From NCBI RefSeq assembly GCF_964340395.1, contig NC_135549.1, forward strand, positions 33,895,832-33,959,831: DNA of 64,000 nt, written 5' to 3'. The translations under genes were made by a program, and so were the position numbers. This stretch comes from Glandiceps talaboti (Eukaryota; Hemichordata; Enteropneusta; Spengelidae). The notes under the pieces are model-generated. The model searched no databases and was not told the DNA's origin. It saw nothing but the letters and a program-made list of their open reading frames with translations. Positions 1 to 11,920 of this stretch are shown here, piece by piece (position 1 is the first letter of the stretch; each line of letters starts with the position of its first letter).

Positions 1-1346
1 TGTGTTAAAATGATAAGGTAATGTCATAGTGAAACTACCTAAGTCTTAAAATGATAAGGTAATGTCACAGTGAAACTACCTATGTGTTAAAATGATAAGG
101 TAATATCATAGTAAAACTACCTGTAGTATGTGTTAAAATGATAAGGTAATATCAGAGTAAAACTACCTATGTGTTAAAATGATAAGGTAATGTCGCAGTA
201 AAACTACCTATGTGTTAAAATGATAAGGTAATGTCATAGTAAAACTACCTATGTGTTAAAATGATAAGGTAATATCATAGTAAAACTACCTATGTGTTAA
301 AATGATAAGGTAATGTCGAAGTAAAACTACCTATGAGTTAAAATGATAAGGTAATGTCATAGTAAAACTACCTATGTGTTAAAATGATAAGGTAATGTCG
401 TAGTAAAACTACCTATGTGTTAAAATGATAAGGTAATGTCATAGTAAAACTACCTATGTGTTAAAATGATAAGGTAATGTCATAGTAAAACTACCTATGT
501 GTTAAAATGATAAGGTAATGTCATAGTAAAACTACCTATGTGTTAAAATGATAAGGTAATGTCGTAGTAAAACTACCTATGTGTTAAAATGATAAGGTAA
601 TGTCATAGTAAAACTACCTATGTGTTAAAATGATAAGGTAATGTCATGATAGTAAAACTACCCCTGAAAAGGTAATATTGTAGTAAAACTACCTATGTGT
701 TAAAGCGATCAGGTTATATAATAAAACTACCCAGGTCTTAAAACGATGAAGTAATGTCATAGTAAAACTAACTACGTCTTAAAGCGATCAGGTTATATAA
801 TAAAACTACCCAGGTCTTAAAATGATAACGTAATGTCGTAGTAAAACTAACTACGTCTTAAAACGATGAAGTAATGTCATAGTAAAACTACCTACGTCTT
901 AAAGCGATCAGGTCATATAATAAAACTACCCAGGTCTTAAAACGATGAAGTAATGTCATAGTAAAACTAACTACGTCTTAAAGCGATCAGGTCATATAAT
1001 AAAACTACCCAGGTCTTAAAACGATGAAGTAATGTCATAGTAAAACTAACTACGTCTTAAAGCGATCAGGTTATATAATAAAACTACCCAGGTCTTAAAA
1101 TGATAACGTAATGTCGTAGTAAAACTAACTACGTCTTAAAACGATGAAGTAATGTCATAGTAAAACTAACTACGTCTTAAAGCGATCAGGTTATATAATA
1201 AAACTACCCAGGTCTTAAAATGATGAAGTAATGTCATAGTAAAACTACCTAATCTTAAAATGATAAGGTAGTGTCATAGTAAAACTAGTCTTAAAATGAT
1301 AAGGGAATGTCATAGCAAAACTACCTTAGTCTTAAAATTACAATGT
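1..1346. repeat. 41-bp minisatellite with higher-order structure
   Basis: A tandem array runs in from the window edge. In the first 650 bases the unit is about 41 bp (TTAAAATGATAAGGTAATGT is its core) and copies are nearly identical. From about 690 a divergent 38-bp variant carrying AGCGATCAGG alternates with 41-bp units. That marker recurs at 704, 783, 903, 982, 1061 and 1181, so spacings are 79, 120, 79, 79 and 120. This shows a two-unit and three-unit higher-order repeat. The last units decay near 1346. No gene is seen in it. Confidence 0.95.
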
Positions 1347-1580
1347 AATCTAAGCTTCTAGTAATACACTATTTGGAACAAAGGCATGTTTTGTTTTCAG
1401 CATGGAAACCTCTTCTTGTGTTCGTTATCTCTGTTCTTCTCCCTCTCCGTCTTATACCTGAAATCACGAGTACTGCCTCTAGTGAAATGTTGTACGACTG
1501 GGAAATTATTGTTTGTAATGAAATAGAAGAATGGGAAGTGGTTGACGTAGTAAAAATTGTAAAAGAATGTATCTGATGAG

Positions 1581-2690
1581 TCACTCGCTAAATCTCGCCG
1601 ACCCTCTAACACTACTTCGTCTATCATTGTAGCAATGTAGCTCGTTCATAATCCCTTCATAATGTACATATCTGTCGTGTGTACCACTTTCCTCACAGGA
1701 GGAACTAAAGGCTTTCCTAAAAGCCCTTCTCCTAGAACGGCTGCCAAGGTTGTAAAGAATAGGGCTTAATGCCAGATGAATAAGTAAAGCGTACGTTTGT
1801 ATAGCCTTGAGGCACGCTGTTGTACTCTCACTGATTGGTGACTGTGGTAAGATTTTAGAATAAGTTTCAATTAGTTGACTGACAGCAAGGGGTGTGAAAC
1901 ACAGGAAGAATAGTATTGTGATAGCTCCACACAGTATCAAAACGTGCGACTCTTCTGTTGTTACCACTGAAGACTGCCTTCGTTTCTTCTTCTTTTTATT
2001 CCTAGTGTGATTCACGGGTCTCTTTAACATGGCAATAGTTGCCATTAAAAGTGTGTACGACACGATTACAAAACACACAGGTAATACTGTGAAAAGTGTG
2101 AAAATAATGCACCACGCGAGCAAAAGATCATCATCGTTTGGTCTGACATAAAAGGTGTACAGAGCAAAAGAACCTAAGGAAATTCCGGTAACCCACGTTA
2201 AAGCCATGAATGATAGCACACGTTTCTTGCTTCTAAGACTCGAGGCATTAGCTTTGAACGGATGGGAAACAACAACATAACGCTCAATACTTATTAGTGT
2301 AATAGTCAGTAGAGCTATACATAAATATGTTGGTGTAACAAATATCCATATTTTCGGAATAATTTTGGTGAAAAGAATCAAATTGTCTTCGAAAGGTAAA
2401 TGTCCTGCGACAGTAAGTTGCTGAATGATGTCATATCCTAATTCTGTGATGATCATCATCATATCTGCTACCGACAAGTTTATGAAGTGTAGGTTGGGAA
2501 TAGTCCTGGTAGATTTCACACGGCACACAACAAACATAAAGGAGAGGTTTCCAAAAAACGCTATGCTTCCGAGGATGATCCTAGTACAAAATTCAACAGT
2601 TTGATCAGCTGAGCAGGATCCATACGTGAAATTTGTGAACCCATATTCGTAACTGAAGTTCGTAGATCCAGCAAAGAAATAGTCTTCCAT
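1581..2690 (-). CDS. Class A (rhodopsin-like) G-protein-coupled receptor, single coding exon
   Basis: A 369-residue seven-helix plasma-membrane receptor; ligand unknown. The N-terminus has two N-glycosylation sites (N11, N20). Class A anchors are visible in order: GN with N48 in TM1, LSVAD with D76 in TM2, ERY at 136-138 ending TM3, W166 in TM4, P204 in TM5, FFLCFTP at 261-267 in TM6 (F in place of the usual W), and SPILY at 309-313 in place of NPxxY in TM7. Loop 3 has a basic run (231-238) and the tail is Ser/Arg-rich. There is no Cys at the TM3 start (position 3.25 falls on P112), so the usual TM3-ECL2 disulfide is absent. The ATG is the first in frame and lies 16 bases after a good splice acceptor, suggesting a 5' UTR intron. 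Seven-helix identity is sure; subfamily is not assigned. Confidence 0.93.
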   Translation of the reverse strand: MEDYFFAGSTNFSYEYGFTNFTYGSCSADQTVEFCTRIILGSIAFFGNLSFMFVVCRVKSTRTIPNLHFINLSVADMMMIITELGYDIIQQLTVAGHLPFEDNLILFTKIIPKIWIFVTPTYLCIALLTITLISIERYVVVSHPFKANASSLRSKKRVLSFMALTWVTGISLGSFALYTFYVRPNDDDLLLAWCIIFTLFTVLPVCFVIVSYTLLMATIAMLKRPVNHTRNKKKKKRRQSSVVTTEESHVLILCGAITILFFLCFTPLAVSQLIETYSKILPQSPISESTTACLKAIQTYALLIHLALSPILYNLGSRSRRRAFRKAFSSSCEESGTHDRYVHYEGIMNELHCYNDRRSSVRGSARFSE

Positions 2691-2698
2691 CCCGACTA

Positions 2699-2717
2699 AA
2701 TAATTCTGAAAATAGGA
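2699..2717 (-). other. Putative 3' splice acceptor of a 5' UTR intron
   Basis: On the minus strand a pyrimidine-rich stretch ending TTTTCAG (AG at 2707-2706) lies just 5' of the GPCR start codon. The exon would begin 16 bases before the ATG. The matching donor cannot be placed. This is inference from consensus only. Confidence 0.4.
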
Positions 2718-3105
2718 TTAAAATGAAAGTCAATCACAAATTGAAAAATTTCATCAACTTGAAACATTGATGTTTTGTAATTCATTTTCATTACTCTCGC
2801 ATCTTAACCTATTGCACGGCCGTTAACAATTGCAAATTCAAGGTCATGGCTTCTATGTACGTTAACACCAAGTGCTTCTTGGACAAGACGAGACAAGAGA
2901 AGGCTAGACAAGAGTAGGCTTGATAATTAAAAATATAACTTCATTGATCCGCCGCGGTATAGTATCATTGTTTGAATTTAATAGCTAGTATCAAACCTGA
3001 GCGTGATTGAAAAAAATTGTGCATTGTAAAATTGAAATAGAATCTACTGAAATTGTAAATTTGTGATTGTGGTAATGCATGCGTGCATGTCTATCTGTCT
3101 AATAT
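2718..3105. other. Non-coding sequence upstream of the GPCR
   Basis: Nothing recognisable. It may hold a 5' UTR intron of the GPCR. A short direct repeat (GACAAGACGAGACAAGAG-like, 2880-2915) is the only structure seen. Confidence 0.4.
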
Positions 3106-3951
<846 letters not shown>

Positions 3952-4472
3952 AATTCACCAGGGGATCTCCCAACTTCAATGGGAATTCGCCATTGGATCT
4001 CCCAACTTGAATGGGAATTCACCAGGGGATCTCCCAACTTGAATCGGAATTCACCAGGGCAGGGATCTCCTTACTTCAATGGGAATTCACAAGGGATCTC
4101 CCAACTTCAATGTGAATTCACCACGGGATTTACCAACTTGAAAGGGAATTCACCAGGGGATCTCCCAACTTGAATGCGATTTCACCAGGGATCTCCCAAA
4201 TTCAATGGGAATTCGCCATTGGATCTCCCAACTTGAATGGGAATTCACCAGGGGATCTCCCAACTTGAATCGGAATTCACCAGGGCAGGGATCTCCTTAC
4301 TTCAATGGGAATTCACAAGGGATCTCCCAACTTCAATGTGAATTCACCACGGGATTTACCAACTTGAAAGGGAATTCACCAGGGGATCTCCCAACTTGAA
4401 TGCGAATTCACCAGGGATCTCCCAAATTCAATGGGAATTCACCAGAGATCTCCCAACTTCAATGGGAATTCA
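3952..4472. repeat. About 33-bp tandem repeat arranged in 226-bp blocks
   Basis: Degenerate units of the form GGGATCTCCCAACTT plus a GGGAATTCACCAG-like half recur across the region, each with a GAATTC site. A block of seven variant units starting at 3979 is repeated almost exactly at 4205, a 226-bp higher-order period. Units stay open in one frame for long stretches because of their composition; I do not regard this as coding. Confidence 0.9.
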
Positions 4473-4676
4473 CAAATTTATGGTAAGATTTAATTTACTT
4501 TCAAATATTTAAATTAGTAGTGAATCCCAATACCAAATTTAACTATTTTTAAATATATTTTTTACTATATAGAAAAAAATTTTCGCAATATTTTTTGATT
4601 CTAATATATATTAGAATTAATATTAGAATTAGTATGTAATTACTACATTTTTATATGATGTGCATAGTATTTTTAG
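4473..4676. other. AT-rich spacer
   Basis: Very AT-rich, no recognisable feature. Confidence 0.4.
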
Positions 4677-5040
4677 TGAATTTTATAATGTCCATATGAC
4701 AATCATTTTATGTCACCAACCAGTGAATATTTTTATCATCAAAACAACTCAGTGACACTTTGTTAATTTCATAACTGCCTATCTGGTGATTGTTTTCATA
4801 GAGTGATGCGTCTGTTTACTATGAAATAATGTTTTTATAATAATTCCCATGGTGTATTCGATTTTTGATGATATTCTTTTTAATACCTTTAGCAGTTTTA
4901 CCACCAAGATTATGTTTTTTTTATATATATGAATACATATTGGATGTTAACCAACAAATTCTACAATCGCTACACCAGTTACTTTATCTTTGAATTTTCC
5001 AACAACTTTCTTATTAGTTGTATCATAGAATTGAATGGGG
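4677..5040 (-). pseudogene. Relic of a Polinton-type DNA polymerase B, C-terminal (thumb) end
   Basis: Minus-strand fragments in shifting frames match the C-terminal block of the polymerase at 52548-53009 in this window. Visible in order: FYDTTNKKVVGKFKDK (compare YNKKIISKMKDE), VAIVEFVG, SNMYSYI (compare SKMYSYI), GGKTAKGIKKN, THHSMKTI, HQIGSYEINKVSLSCFDDK (compare HQIGSYKINKTSLSCFNDK) and SYGHYKI (compare AYGHVDL) near 4680-4700. At least three stops or frameshifts interrupt it. The order and spacing of blocks match the other copy, so this is a decayed second Polinton polymerase, not chance. The rest of the gene is not found upstream of about 5040. Confidence 0.8.
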
Positions 5041-5436
5041 AATCTGGTTTGTAGTCAGAATTCATGGAAAATTATGTTTAATATCTTTCTAGATATTCCA
5101 CGCTCTGTACAAGCCTAATTGACAATTGGGACAACAGATTTAGCCTCAGTTCGATCGTGAACCTGCTATATTGACTAGTAAACTTAGTTAACATCAGTTA
5201 TTTCTACTCAGTTGTAATCATTTATATTTTGACTCAGTATACATGAAATATGAGAGTCGTGTTAAACTGTCTCAGTGCAAAATGGGCCAAACACAGTAGC
5301 TCAAAGTCAGGGCTCCTTATGGCAGTTTGAAATAAATTACCCATATCTCTCTTTATATAGCAGACCTTGGGCTTTAATGCCTTTTGGAATGATAGGTTAA
5401 CACAACCGTATTTTACTGGATACCATAGAGATATTA
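5041..5436. other. No gene seen
   Basis: Lies between two coding-like relics. The expected middle part of the polymerase relic (TDTDS motif) is not visible here, so the relic seems cut off or too decayed. Confidence 0.35.
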
Positions 5437-5828
5437 GTGAGCTACAGAATAACACACACAAAAATATACTACATCGATTTTGATGTAAAAGGGTTTATCT
5501 TACAAGATTTAGCGGGTTCCATATTCAAATCACATAATTTATCATATCTTGCAATATATGAAGTTTTTTATTATTTACGCAGTGGAAATTTCCCAATAAG
5601 TAGTATAATATTAAGTGCAGCAATGAAAACATCACCGGCTGAAATGTTATTTCTGTTTCATTTAAAAAGAAATGACAGTTTTTATAAAGTGGATCAACAC
5701 ATCAAAATTGATAAAAAAAAGAATTTATAACCTTAGGTTTTCATGATGATTCAAATAAAAAAGCATTAGTACCTTCTTGTAATATAAGAATATGTTTTAG
5801 AGAAATTATGAAACTGTAGATGGAAATA
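5437..5828 (+). pseudogene. Coding-like remnant of unknown family
   Basis: A 97-codon open stretch with balanced amino-acid use (for example YLAIYEVFYYLRSGNFPISS and KTSPAEMLFLFHLKRND) ends at a stop near 5728. A second coding-like stretch continues in another frame immediately downstream (EFITLGFHDDSNKKALVPSC) to about 5828. This looks like one broken gene with a frameshift in the A-run at 5711-5720. I do not recognise the family. Its position next to the polymerase relic makes an old Polinton gene possible, but nothing in the intact element here matches it. Confidence 0.45.
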
Positions 5829-5924
5829 GAGTTGAGCAAGCGATGTAATAATAATAAGAAGTGATACAATCTACATATTACAGGTGCAATGTTGTGGGAG
5901 TGATATTGAGTCAAAGCAGCAAGT

Positions 5925-6480
5925 TACATACCTAGGAGTGACATTGGATCAGTCCTTGTCGGATGACATCATTGTAAGCGCAATCATCACTAAATGTTCG
6001 AAAAAAATGCAAGGAATTTAAATCTTTAAACGAAAAATCTCCTTGTGCCAGCATTGATTAAGTGTCACTTCGACTACGCCTGTCCGGCGTGGTACTCGGG
6101 TCTTACTAAATACGATCTAAGTCCCGGCTGTAGGTGGCACAAAACAAGGTTATTAGATTTCTAGTTGATGTCCCCCCCCCCCAAACTCACATTTGGATGG
6201 ACGAATTTGATAAAGTGGGACTATCGCCAGTTGAACAGAGCGTCAGCCAACACAAATTAAATCACATGTTTAACATCTGTAAATGACTATGCGCCTCAGT
6301 ACATGAGAAACCAAATACACATATACAGAACTAGTTATCATACGAGAAATAGCATTTCAACCTTCCCAGACTTAAAGGCTGTGGCATTCATACTTTTAGG
6401 CACACTGGTAGACTGTCGACAGTCACTCGCGCCTTTTTTCCTACGTTTTATCAGCCCGGCGCAACACTACTATAATCGCA
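5925..6480 (+). mobile_element. 3' fragment of a non-LTR retrotransposon (reverse transcriptase end)
   Basis: Translated pieces in three frames follow the C-terminal part of CR1/jockey-like reverse transcriptases: YLGVTLDQSLSDD (5929 on), then LVPALIKCHFDYACPAWYSG, then WMDEFDKVGLSPVEQ, then YMRNQI and SYHTRNSISTFPDL. Frameshifts and stops break it several times. It is 5'-truncated (no catalytic YADD region) and is followed directly by a (TCAA)n tract, as expected for a microsatellite-type LINE 3' tail. Clade is inferred only. Confidence 0.8.
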
Positions 6481-6485
6481 TACTG

Positions 6486-6487
6486 AT

Positions 6488-6545
<58 letters not shown>

Positions 6546-6590
6546 AAATCAATAAATCAATCGATCAATCAATCAATCAATCAAATATCA
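6486..6590 (+). repeat. (TCAA)n microsatellite, probable LINE 3' tail
   Basis: TCAA/ATCAA repeats with a few TAAA variants directly follow the LINE fragment. Confidence 0.9.
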
Positions 6591-6644
6591 GATAGGCAGC
6601 TATGACATTAATTGCCCTGTTGTCTTGTAGCGAAGAATATTCAC

Positions 6645-6738
6645 CACTAATTTAAATATTTTGAAATCAAAAGAATTGTGACTACAAACAACAACTTTGT
6701 AGTAAGAACTCTTTTGATTTTGAATATTTAAATTAGTT
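6645..6738. repeat. Hairpin-forming inverted repeat
   Basis: Arms of about 42 bp (left: CTAATTTAAATATTTTGAAA onward; right is its near-perfect reverse complement ending TTAAATTAG) with a loop of about 10 bp. The compact AT-rich palindrome resembles a small foldback or MITE. Confidence 0.75.
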
Positions 6739-6769
6739 ACAAATATGTAATTTCTTTATTTGTTACCAA

Positions 6770-7332
6770 CATCTGATATTTTAAGTAGTTGTTGGGTAGA
6801 TTCCCTTAACTAATAATTTCTCTGTTTGTTAGGAGGCCGACATCTGATATTTTAAGCAGTTGTTAGGGAGATTCCCTTCAATAGTTAAGTACTACATTTA
6901 TATCACGGGAGATCCCTCAGTTGTGCACATGCGTAAATTGCTAGATTTGTTGTTTTGGTATTGGGATTCTAGCGACGTTAACACATTTTACATATTTAAT
7001 CTATGTCGCTCCAGTGAATTCCTAGACGAGTTTTGGTATTGACATTCTAGGGATCCAAAACATTGCGAAAAAACTTTCTCATGTACAAGAATATATGTAA
7101 AAAAAGACATCTAAATTTGGTATTGAGCTTCAGGCAAGAGAAAACCTTCCGAGGCAATATATATATTCGTAGATGATAGTTGGTATTTGGATTCTGGCAG
7201 GAATAAACACTAGATATTGTAATGTCATTCCAGAGTCGTTCCAGAGTGTGTTCAAAGTGTGCTTTTCTATGTATTCAAAAAATATATAAGAAAGAATTCA
7301 TAGATGGATTTTTGGTATTGGGATTCTGGGGA
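6770..7332. repeat. Direct repeats and a regularly recurring TTGGTATTGGGATTCT motif
   Basis: A 38-bp block beginning CATCTGATATTTTAAG is present at 6770 and 6841. After it, TTGGTATTGGGATTCT-like motifs recur at about 6955, 7033, 7117, 7180 and 7311, 63 to 130 bp apart, with partly similar sequence between them. This is probably a diverged tandem array; no coding potential is seen. Confidence 0.65.
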
Positions 7333-9180
7333 TAATAGTACCAGAAAAATGCAGACACCTGTAAATGAAAAAGTGTCGCTTTAAAATGGATCCCAACAAT
7401 GCCTATCGCCCAACTCTTATACTACTTGCATATATCTGAGAATGGCGTCTTACGGTCGTACGGACGGACGGACAGACGCACAGATTGAGCCTATTTTAAT
7501 AGCACCCACTTCAGGGTGGAAAGTAGAATGTATAAATGTATAAATATGTTACTGATAAACGAAACCCGAAAATGGATTGATAAATTGATGAACTTGTAAG
7601 CAGTTATAACAACAGTTATATCAGTTATATCATTGAAGTATTCACAAGACTCCGATCCGTGGAAGCATCAACACAAGGGAATGGAGGTATTTTTGGGTAA
7701 AAGCCATACGCATGGTTCTTATTTGACGTGTTCATACAGAACACCACAGTTTGAGGAAGGTCGATATGCAACAAAAAAAGTAATGAGAATTTGATCAAAA
7801 GTGATTTATTTGATAAAATGCATTTATTATGCTCTTAGAAATTTAAATGAAAATATAGGGTCGCCTTTTTTTGTTTTTTCTAGAAAGTACAACATGCACT
7901 CCTGAATGTTTTAACGAAAATGATGAAATTAATTTTCTTCCTTATATTTCAATTAAAAAAAGAACGTAAATGTGCATTCTCCATATTAATATGCTTAAAA
8001 AGTAATATTTCAGCTGAAAACTATTTTTTTTTAAAGATTTACCATAAGCCTAGTCAAAGTATTGCAAAAATATTATATATTCATCGAAATATCTCTCATC
8101 TAGTGATGTCATTTTATGAAAATGTGGCAAGATGTAAACGTTATGATGTACAACAATTGTTGGTCGTACAACAATTTGTTTTTGCGCTAATCGACGAATC
8201 GTGAGTCCAATTCTATATTTTCTAAATTTGACCATGTGGGGGCGCCATAACACAGTAAAGCAACAGGCTTCTTCTCCTTAAAATGTACGGTAAAATCGGA
8301 TTACGATCATCAGAAACTAGATTAGTAATGTATGAAGATAACGTAATGTATACGACTTTTAGTTTTCATCCGTATTTGCCAGCATTAATGTCAACGGTAC
8401 ATAAGGGTTTACGGTGTATGTGTACTAGTACTATGTGACACTTCACGTGCATAGCGTACTAAATACTACTATTGAACTTGATGACGGAAAATGCGTCCAT
8501 CATGTGTACCAAGAATCGAAACTACTCGATTTTGCTTGTCAATAATTACTATTTGTCAAGATTAAAATATTATAGCCATAAGTTTGGTACTGACAACGTA
8601 TTCCCACCCACATTTTCGTAACATGCTCTTTAGTTCGGATACTTTCAATTTGTCAATGTTTTTTCATGACGACTTACGGTTGTAGATTGTCACAAAAGGG
8701 AGTATTTTTTCAGACAAATGCGTTGACCTTCATGTAATCAACATGGCAAGGCTGATAGCTTGACCCCCTGACAACCATTGTTAGACATATTTGCATATCT
8801 CGCAAGATCTGCCGCGAGACGGAGAATGGCTTATTGTACAACAGTGGGAAATCATTTCAATATGTGATGTGTATGCACATGGAAACGATCAGACCCACTT
8901 GATAATGACATTATATTAATGTACCACGACACAGCTTGAAGGCTATCCACATAAAACTGGAAGTCTAATTAAGTTGTCCATAGGACTTTCCGTAAGCTTC
9001 TCTTAACCATTCTTGCCAAAAATAAGGTGTCCATAGGACCAGGTGGTTTTGAACGATTTGGAAACTTAACACTTGAGACCATTGAAAATTACTGCGGCCT
9101 AACTGAAAACTACGGTTTCAAGTTAGGTTTGCAATATAGCAAAAGTAGCAAGTTACTGAGCTGAGGATTTATTGTTTGCC
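7333..9180. other. No gene seen
   Basis: Contains a short GGAC-rich run (7459-7477). Otherwise no gene, RNA or repeat I can support; the short open frames here lack coding character. Confidence 0.4.
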
Positions 9181-9500
9181 AGTTAGCCCAAAGACTTGAC
9201 AAAGTGCATGTGTCATAGAAAGTTTGATAATAGAACTTGTAGTTGTAATGACTCATCTTAAGAATGCACACTTCGAATTTATCATCAATGTATGAACCAA
9301 ATGAAATTGATTTTAAAGTGTGCATTCTTAAGATATACCCTAATTACAGAAACCATTAATTAAGCAAATGAGTTACTAATATTCGTGCAACGTGTTCCAA
9401 TTTGTTATCAATTCTAAAATTACTCTAAATAAACCTGTGGAGCAAATTTCGTTTGAATTGAGTTTTTGAGAAAACGTTGACACAACCACAAACACTAACA
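9181..9500. repeat. Dispersed repeat, copy 1 (with 18-bp inverted repeat)
   Basis: A perfect inverted repeat TCTTAAGAATGCACACTT (9256-9273) pairs with 9316-9333. The sequence after it (CTAATTAC, AACCATTAATTA, GCAAAT, ACTAATATTC, CAAATTTCGTTTGAATT) recurs at 32205-32400 and, in part, at 39530-39680. The stretch before it (GCATGTGTCATAGAAAGTTT) recurs inverted at about 39610. Confidence 0.7.
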
Positions 9501-9894
9501 GACTAACTTTTCATCCCTAAATTATAACCTTCCCAGGTAAAAAGGAAATAAAAATGTCTTCAGTAACCTTGGGCTGAAAATATAACTATACATGCTATCT
9601 TAAAGATCTCCAGCTTTCTAGCCACCACTCTGAATCTTTTTAACGGCAATATCGTCCATGCAGAAAACTGAATGTCCAGCCAATGTATATCAACACTCAA
9701 TCGAACCATTCCCGCCAACAATTAGTCACCTTCCGACAGCAGATAAACTAACTGGGTATCCAGTGTCCCTTGCATCGAAGATGGACTCGAAAAAATTGCA
9801 TCATTCTATACTAAGATGATGCACTGAAAAACAGTGAATATAAAGGTGTAACAAAAACAATATAATAATAATTACATATTATATAATAATAATA
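9501..9894. other. No gene seen
   Basis: Ends in an AATAAT-rich run (9863-9915); nothing else recognised. Confidence 0.35.
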
Positions 9895-10150
9895 ATAATT
9901 TTAATAATAATAAAGTTTACTTGCATATTGACCATCCTAAATGGGGTAATTTGTTATGCTGAGTTCAAAAAGGGGAACATTTTATGAACATCCGTTGTCA
10001 TGTTAACCAAAATCGACATAATATGCTAATTATTTTTGTCCAAAATTTGACAAAAAACATGGGGAAAAAATGAAATTTAGTACAAAAATGTCCTTGATTT
10101 TGATATTTATGAGTTGGTGCTATCTGTTCTATTTCTAAAAAAAATAGGAG
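9895..10150. repeat. Dispersed repeat family B, copy 1
   Basis: Shares ordered blocks with 11921-12150, parts of 13430-13740 and 18333-18490: TTGCATA plus CTT/ACC, TATGCTGAG, ATTTTATGAA, CATGGTAACCAAAAT-like, AAAATTTGA, and ATGAGTTGGTGCTATC-like. AT-rich and without open frames; probably a non-autonomous element. Confidence 0.65.
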
Positions 10151-10689
10151 ACCTGTTTCCATGGAGATGAATAATACACGACAAGTGAGCTAGACCATCA
10201 TGCAATGCGATTTATATGCTCACAGATACCTTCAGAGGACACCATCTTAAATCTCATATCTTCCCTGTACTACTACTACATGCAATGCTTTGAAGCCTAG
10301 CAGAGGTCGTAAATTCACCATCCTCATTCACAACAAGTTATTTCTGGAAATCGAAATTCTGCTATTTTTAGTACTTTTGAATTTTTTTCCTACAGCATTT
10401 CTATCATATATCACAGTAATATTAATAAAATGCCATTTTTGGTCAAATTTAGGTGTTTTTTTTATTCTCTTAATTCATAAACTTATGATGTTGTCGGAAA
10501 AGCCACTACATGTGACAATCAGCTGGAATGAAAACAAACTACATTTGCACATTTGTATTTGTGCATTTATTGTCATTTTTAGACTAATTTTCCTGAAAAT
10601 TCACAAATTTTGGGATTTTTGTCACATTTTAAAGTTGTCTGTCTCTACGTTTTTCAAAATCCATGAACGAAGAATTGTAGTACGTGTGA
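10151..10689. other. No gene seen
   Basis: AT-rich. A 136-codon open stretch here is hydrophobic by composition, with no domain signal; I do not accept it as a gene. Confidence 0.4.
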
Positions 10690-11760
10690 ATTCGAATTGA
10701 ATGATATACTGGGTGCTTAGGCACGTACTGAATTCCTTGACGGAGATAGGATTTGAACGTAGTCCTTACAGTCACATAAAATTTTCGAAAATGTTATGTC
10801 ACCATGTATGACAACTAGGACAGCAGGTACGTAAATCGTCAGCAGGTAGTTTCTATACAAAGCATTTATCCCCCAAAATCGGTGAATTACGTGATGTAAC
10901 AAACTATGGCTTTCGAGAGAAAATAAATTCATAACCGTGAATAAATGTTTGTGTAGTTTTATTAAATGTAAGTATGCAGCAGGGTCGTAAATCTTTACCT
11001 TTAATGTATTTTCTATGGACAATCGGTGCCTCGGTGGTGCACATGGATGGTGTAACGCTTATGATGCTAGGCACAACATTAGTCAAGTTACGTGTACACC
11101 GTATGCTTGTAATGCTGTCACTCGGTATATTGTATAATGTACTAATATTATATTCTGGCCTTTGAGTGAGAAATGAGACACATAAAGTTTATAACTGTAA
11201 GTAAATGTATGTACTTGTACTATATTAATTGCGATTGTGGGATGACTGGGTTGTAAATCCTCGTATTTTCTACAAAAAAAAGTGACATGCAAGGTGCATA
11301 CGCGCGCCATCCCGGACGCCATCATCAGTCATCACACATGCCGCATGTTTTGTACAGTAGTGTAAACACTTCTGTAATTACGCTCTAACTTTTGAGCAAT
11401 CAACCCGGAGAAATAAAATTCAGCCAATAAAATTATAACTGTGAATAGATGTTTGTACTTTTAATAGTCTAAATTGTGATTATGATACGGCAGGGTCGCA
11501 AAGCATGATAAGTAAACGATGTATGCCCGGACACTATGCAGAGAGCAGATAAACTTAGACCCACGTACGCTATGCTATTACGAGCATGCACCACAGCTTG
11601 GTAAATTATGTGTACTAAACCCTGGCTTTTGAGCAAAAAGAAAGAGACAAATAAATTCATGACTGAGTACATTTTATTTCTTTTTAATGATTACTTTGGG
11701 ACAGCAGGGACGACGCGATAGCCGTCAGATATTTTCTTCAAAATTGACATATACAACGTA
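10690..11760. repeat. Diverged satellite, period about 230-255 bp
   Basis: At least four units. A block like ATAAATTCATAACCGTGAAT followed by CAGCAGGGTCGTAAAT recurs at about 10922, 11180, 11425 and 11650. Each unit also carries a ...GTAACAAACTATGGCTTTTGAG-type segment before it. Units are strongly diverged with indels. Confidence 0.7.
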
Positions 11761-11920
11761 ATGCATGTGTAACAACAATGTATATGTCGGCATCACGCCT
11801 TTGATCTCCTCGCATACAAATCATACTGCATTTTGGGTAATCTGACGTGCCATGCAATAGGCTTGAAAATGTTGTTTTGGTTAAATACATAAGCACCCCC
11901 AAATAACGTTATAAATTTAA
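11761..11920. other. Spacer
   Basis: No feature seen between the satellite and a family B repeat. Confidence 0.3.

Noticed and set aside
1-1346. CRISPR-like regular repeats
   Set aside because: Units are contiguous with no unique spacers, and the context is eukaryotic; it is a minisatellite.
10290-10700. 136-codon hydrophobic open frame
   Set aside because: Phe/Leu/Ile richness follows from AT-rich DNA; no start context, domain or homologue block.
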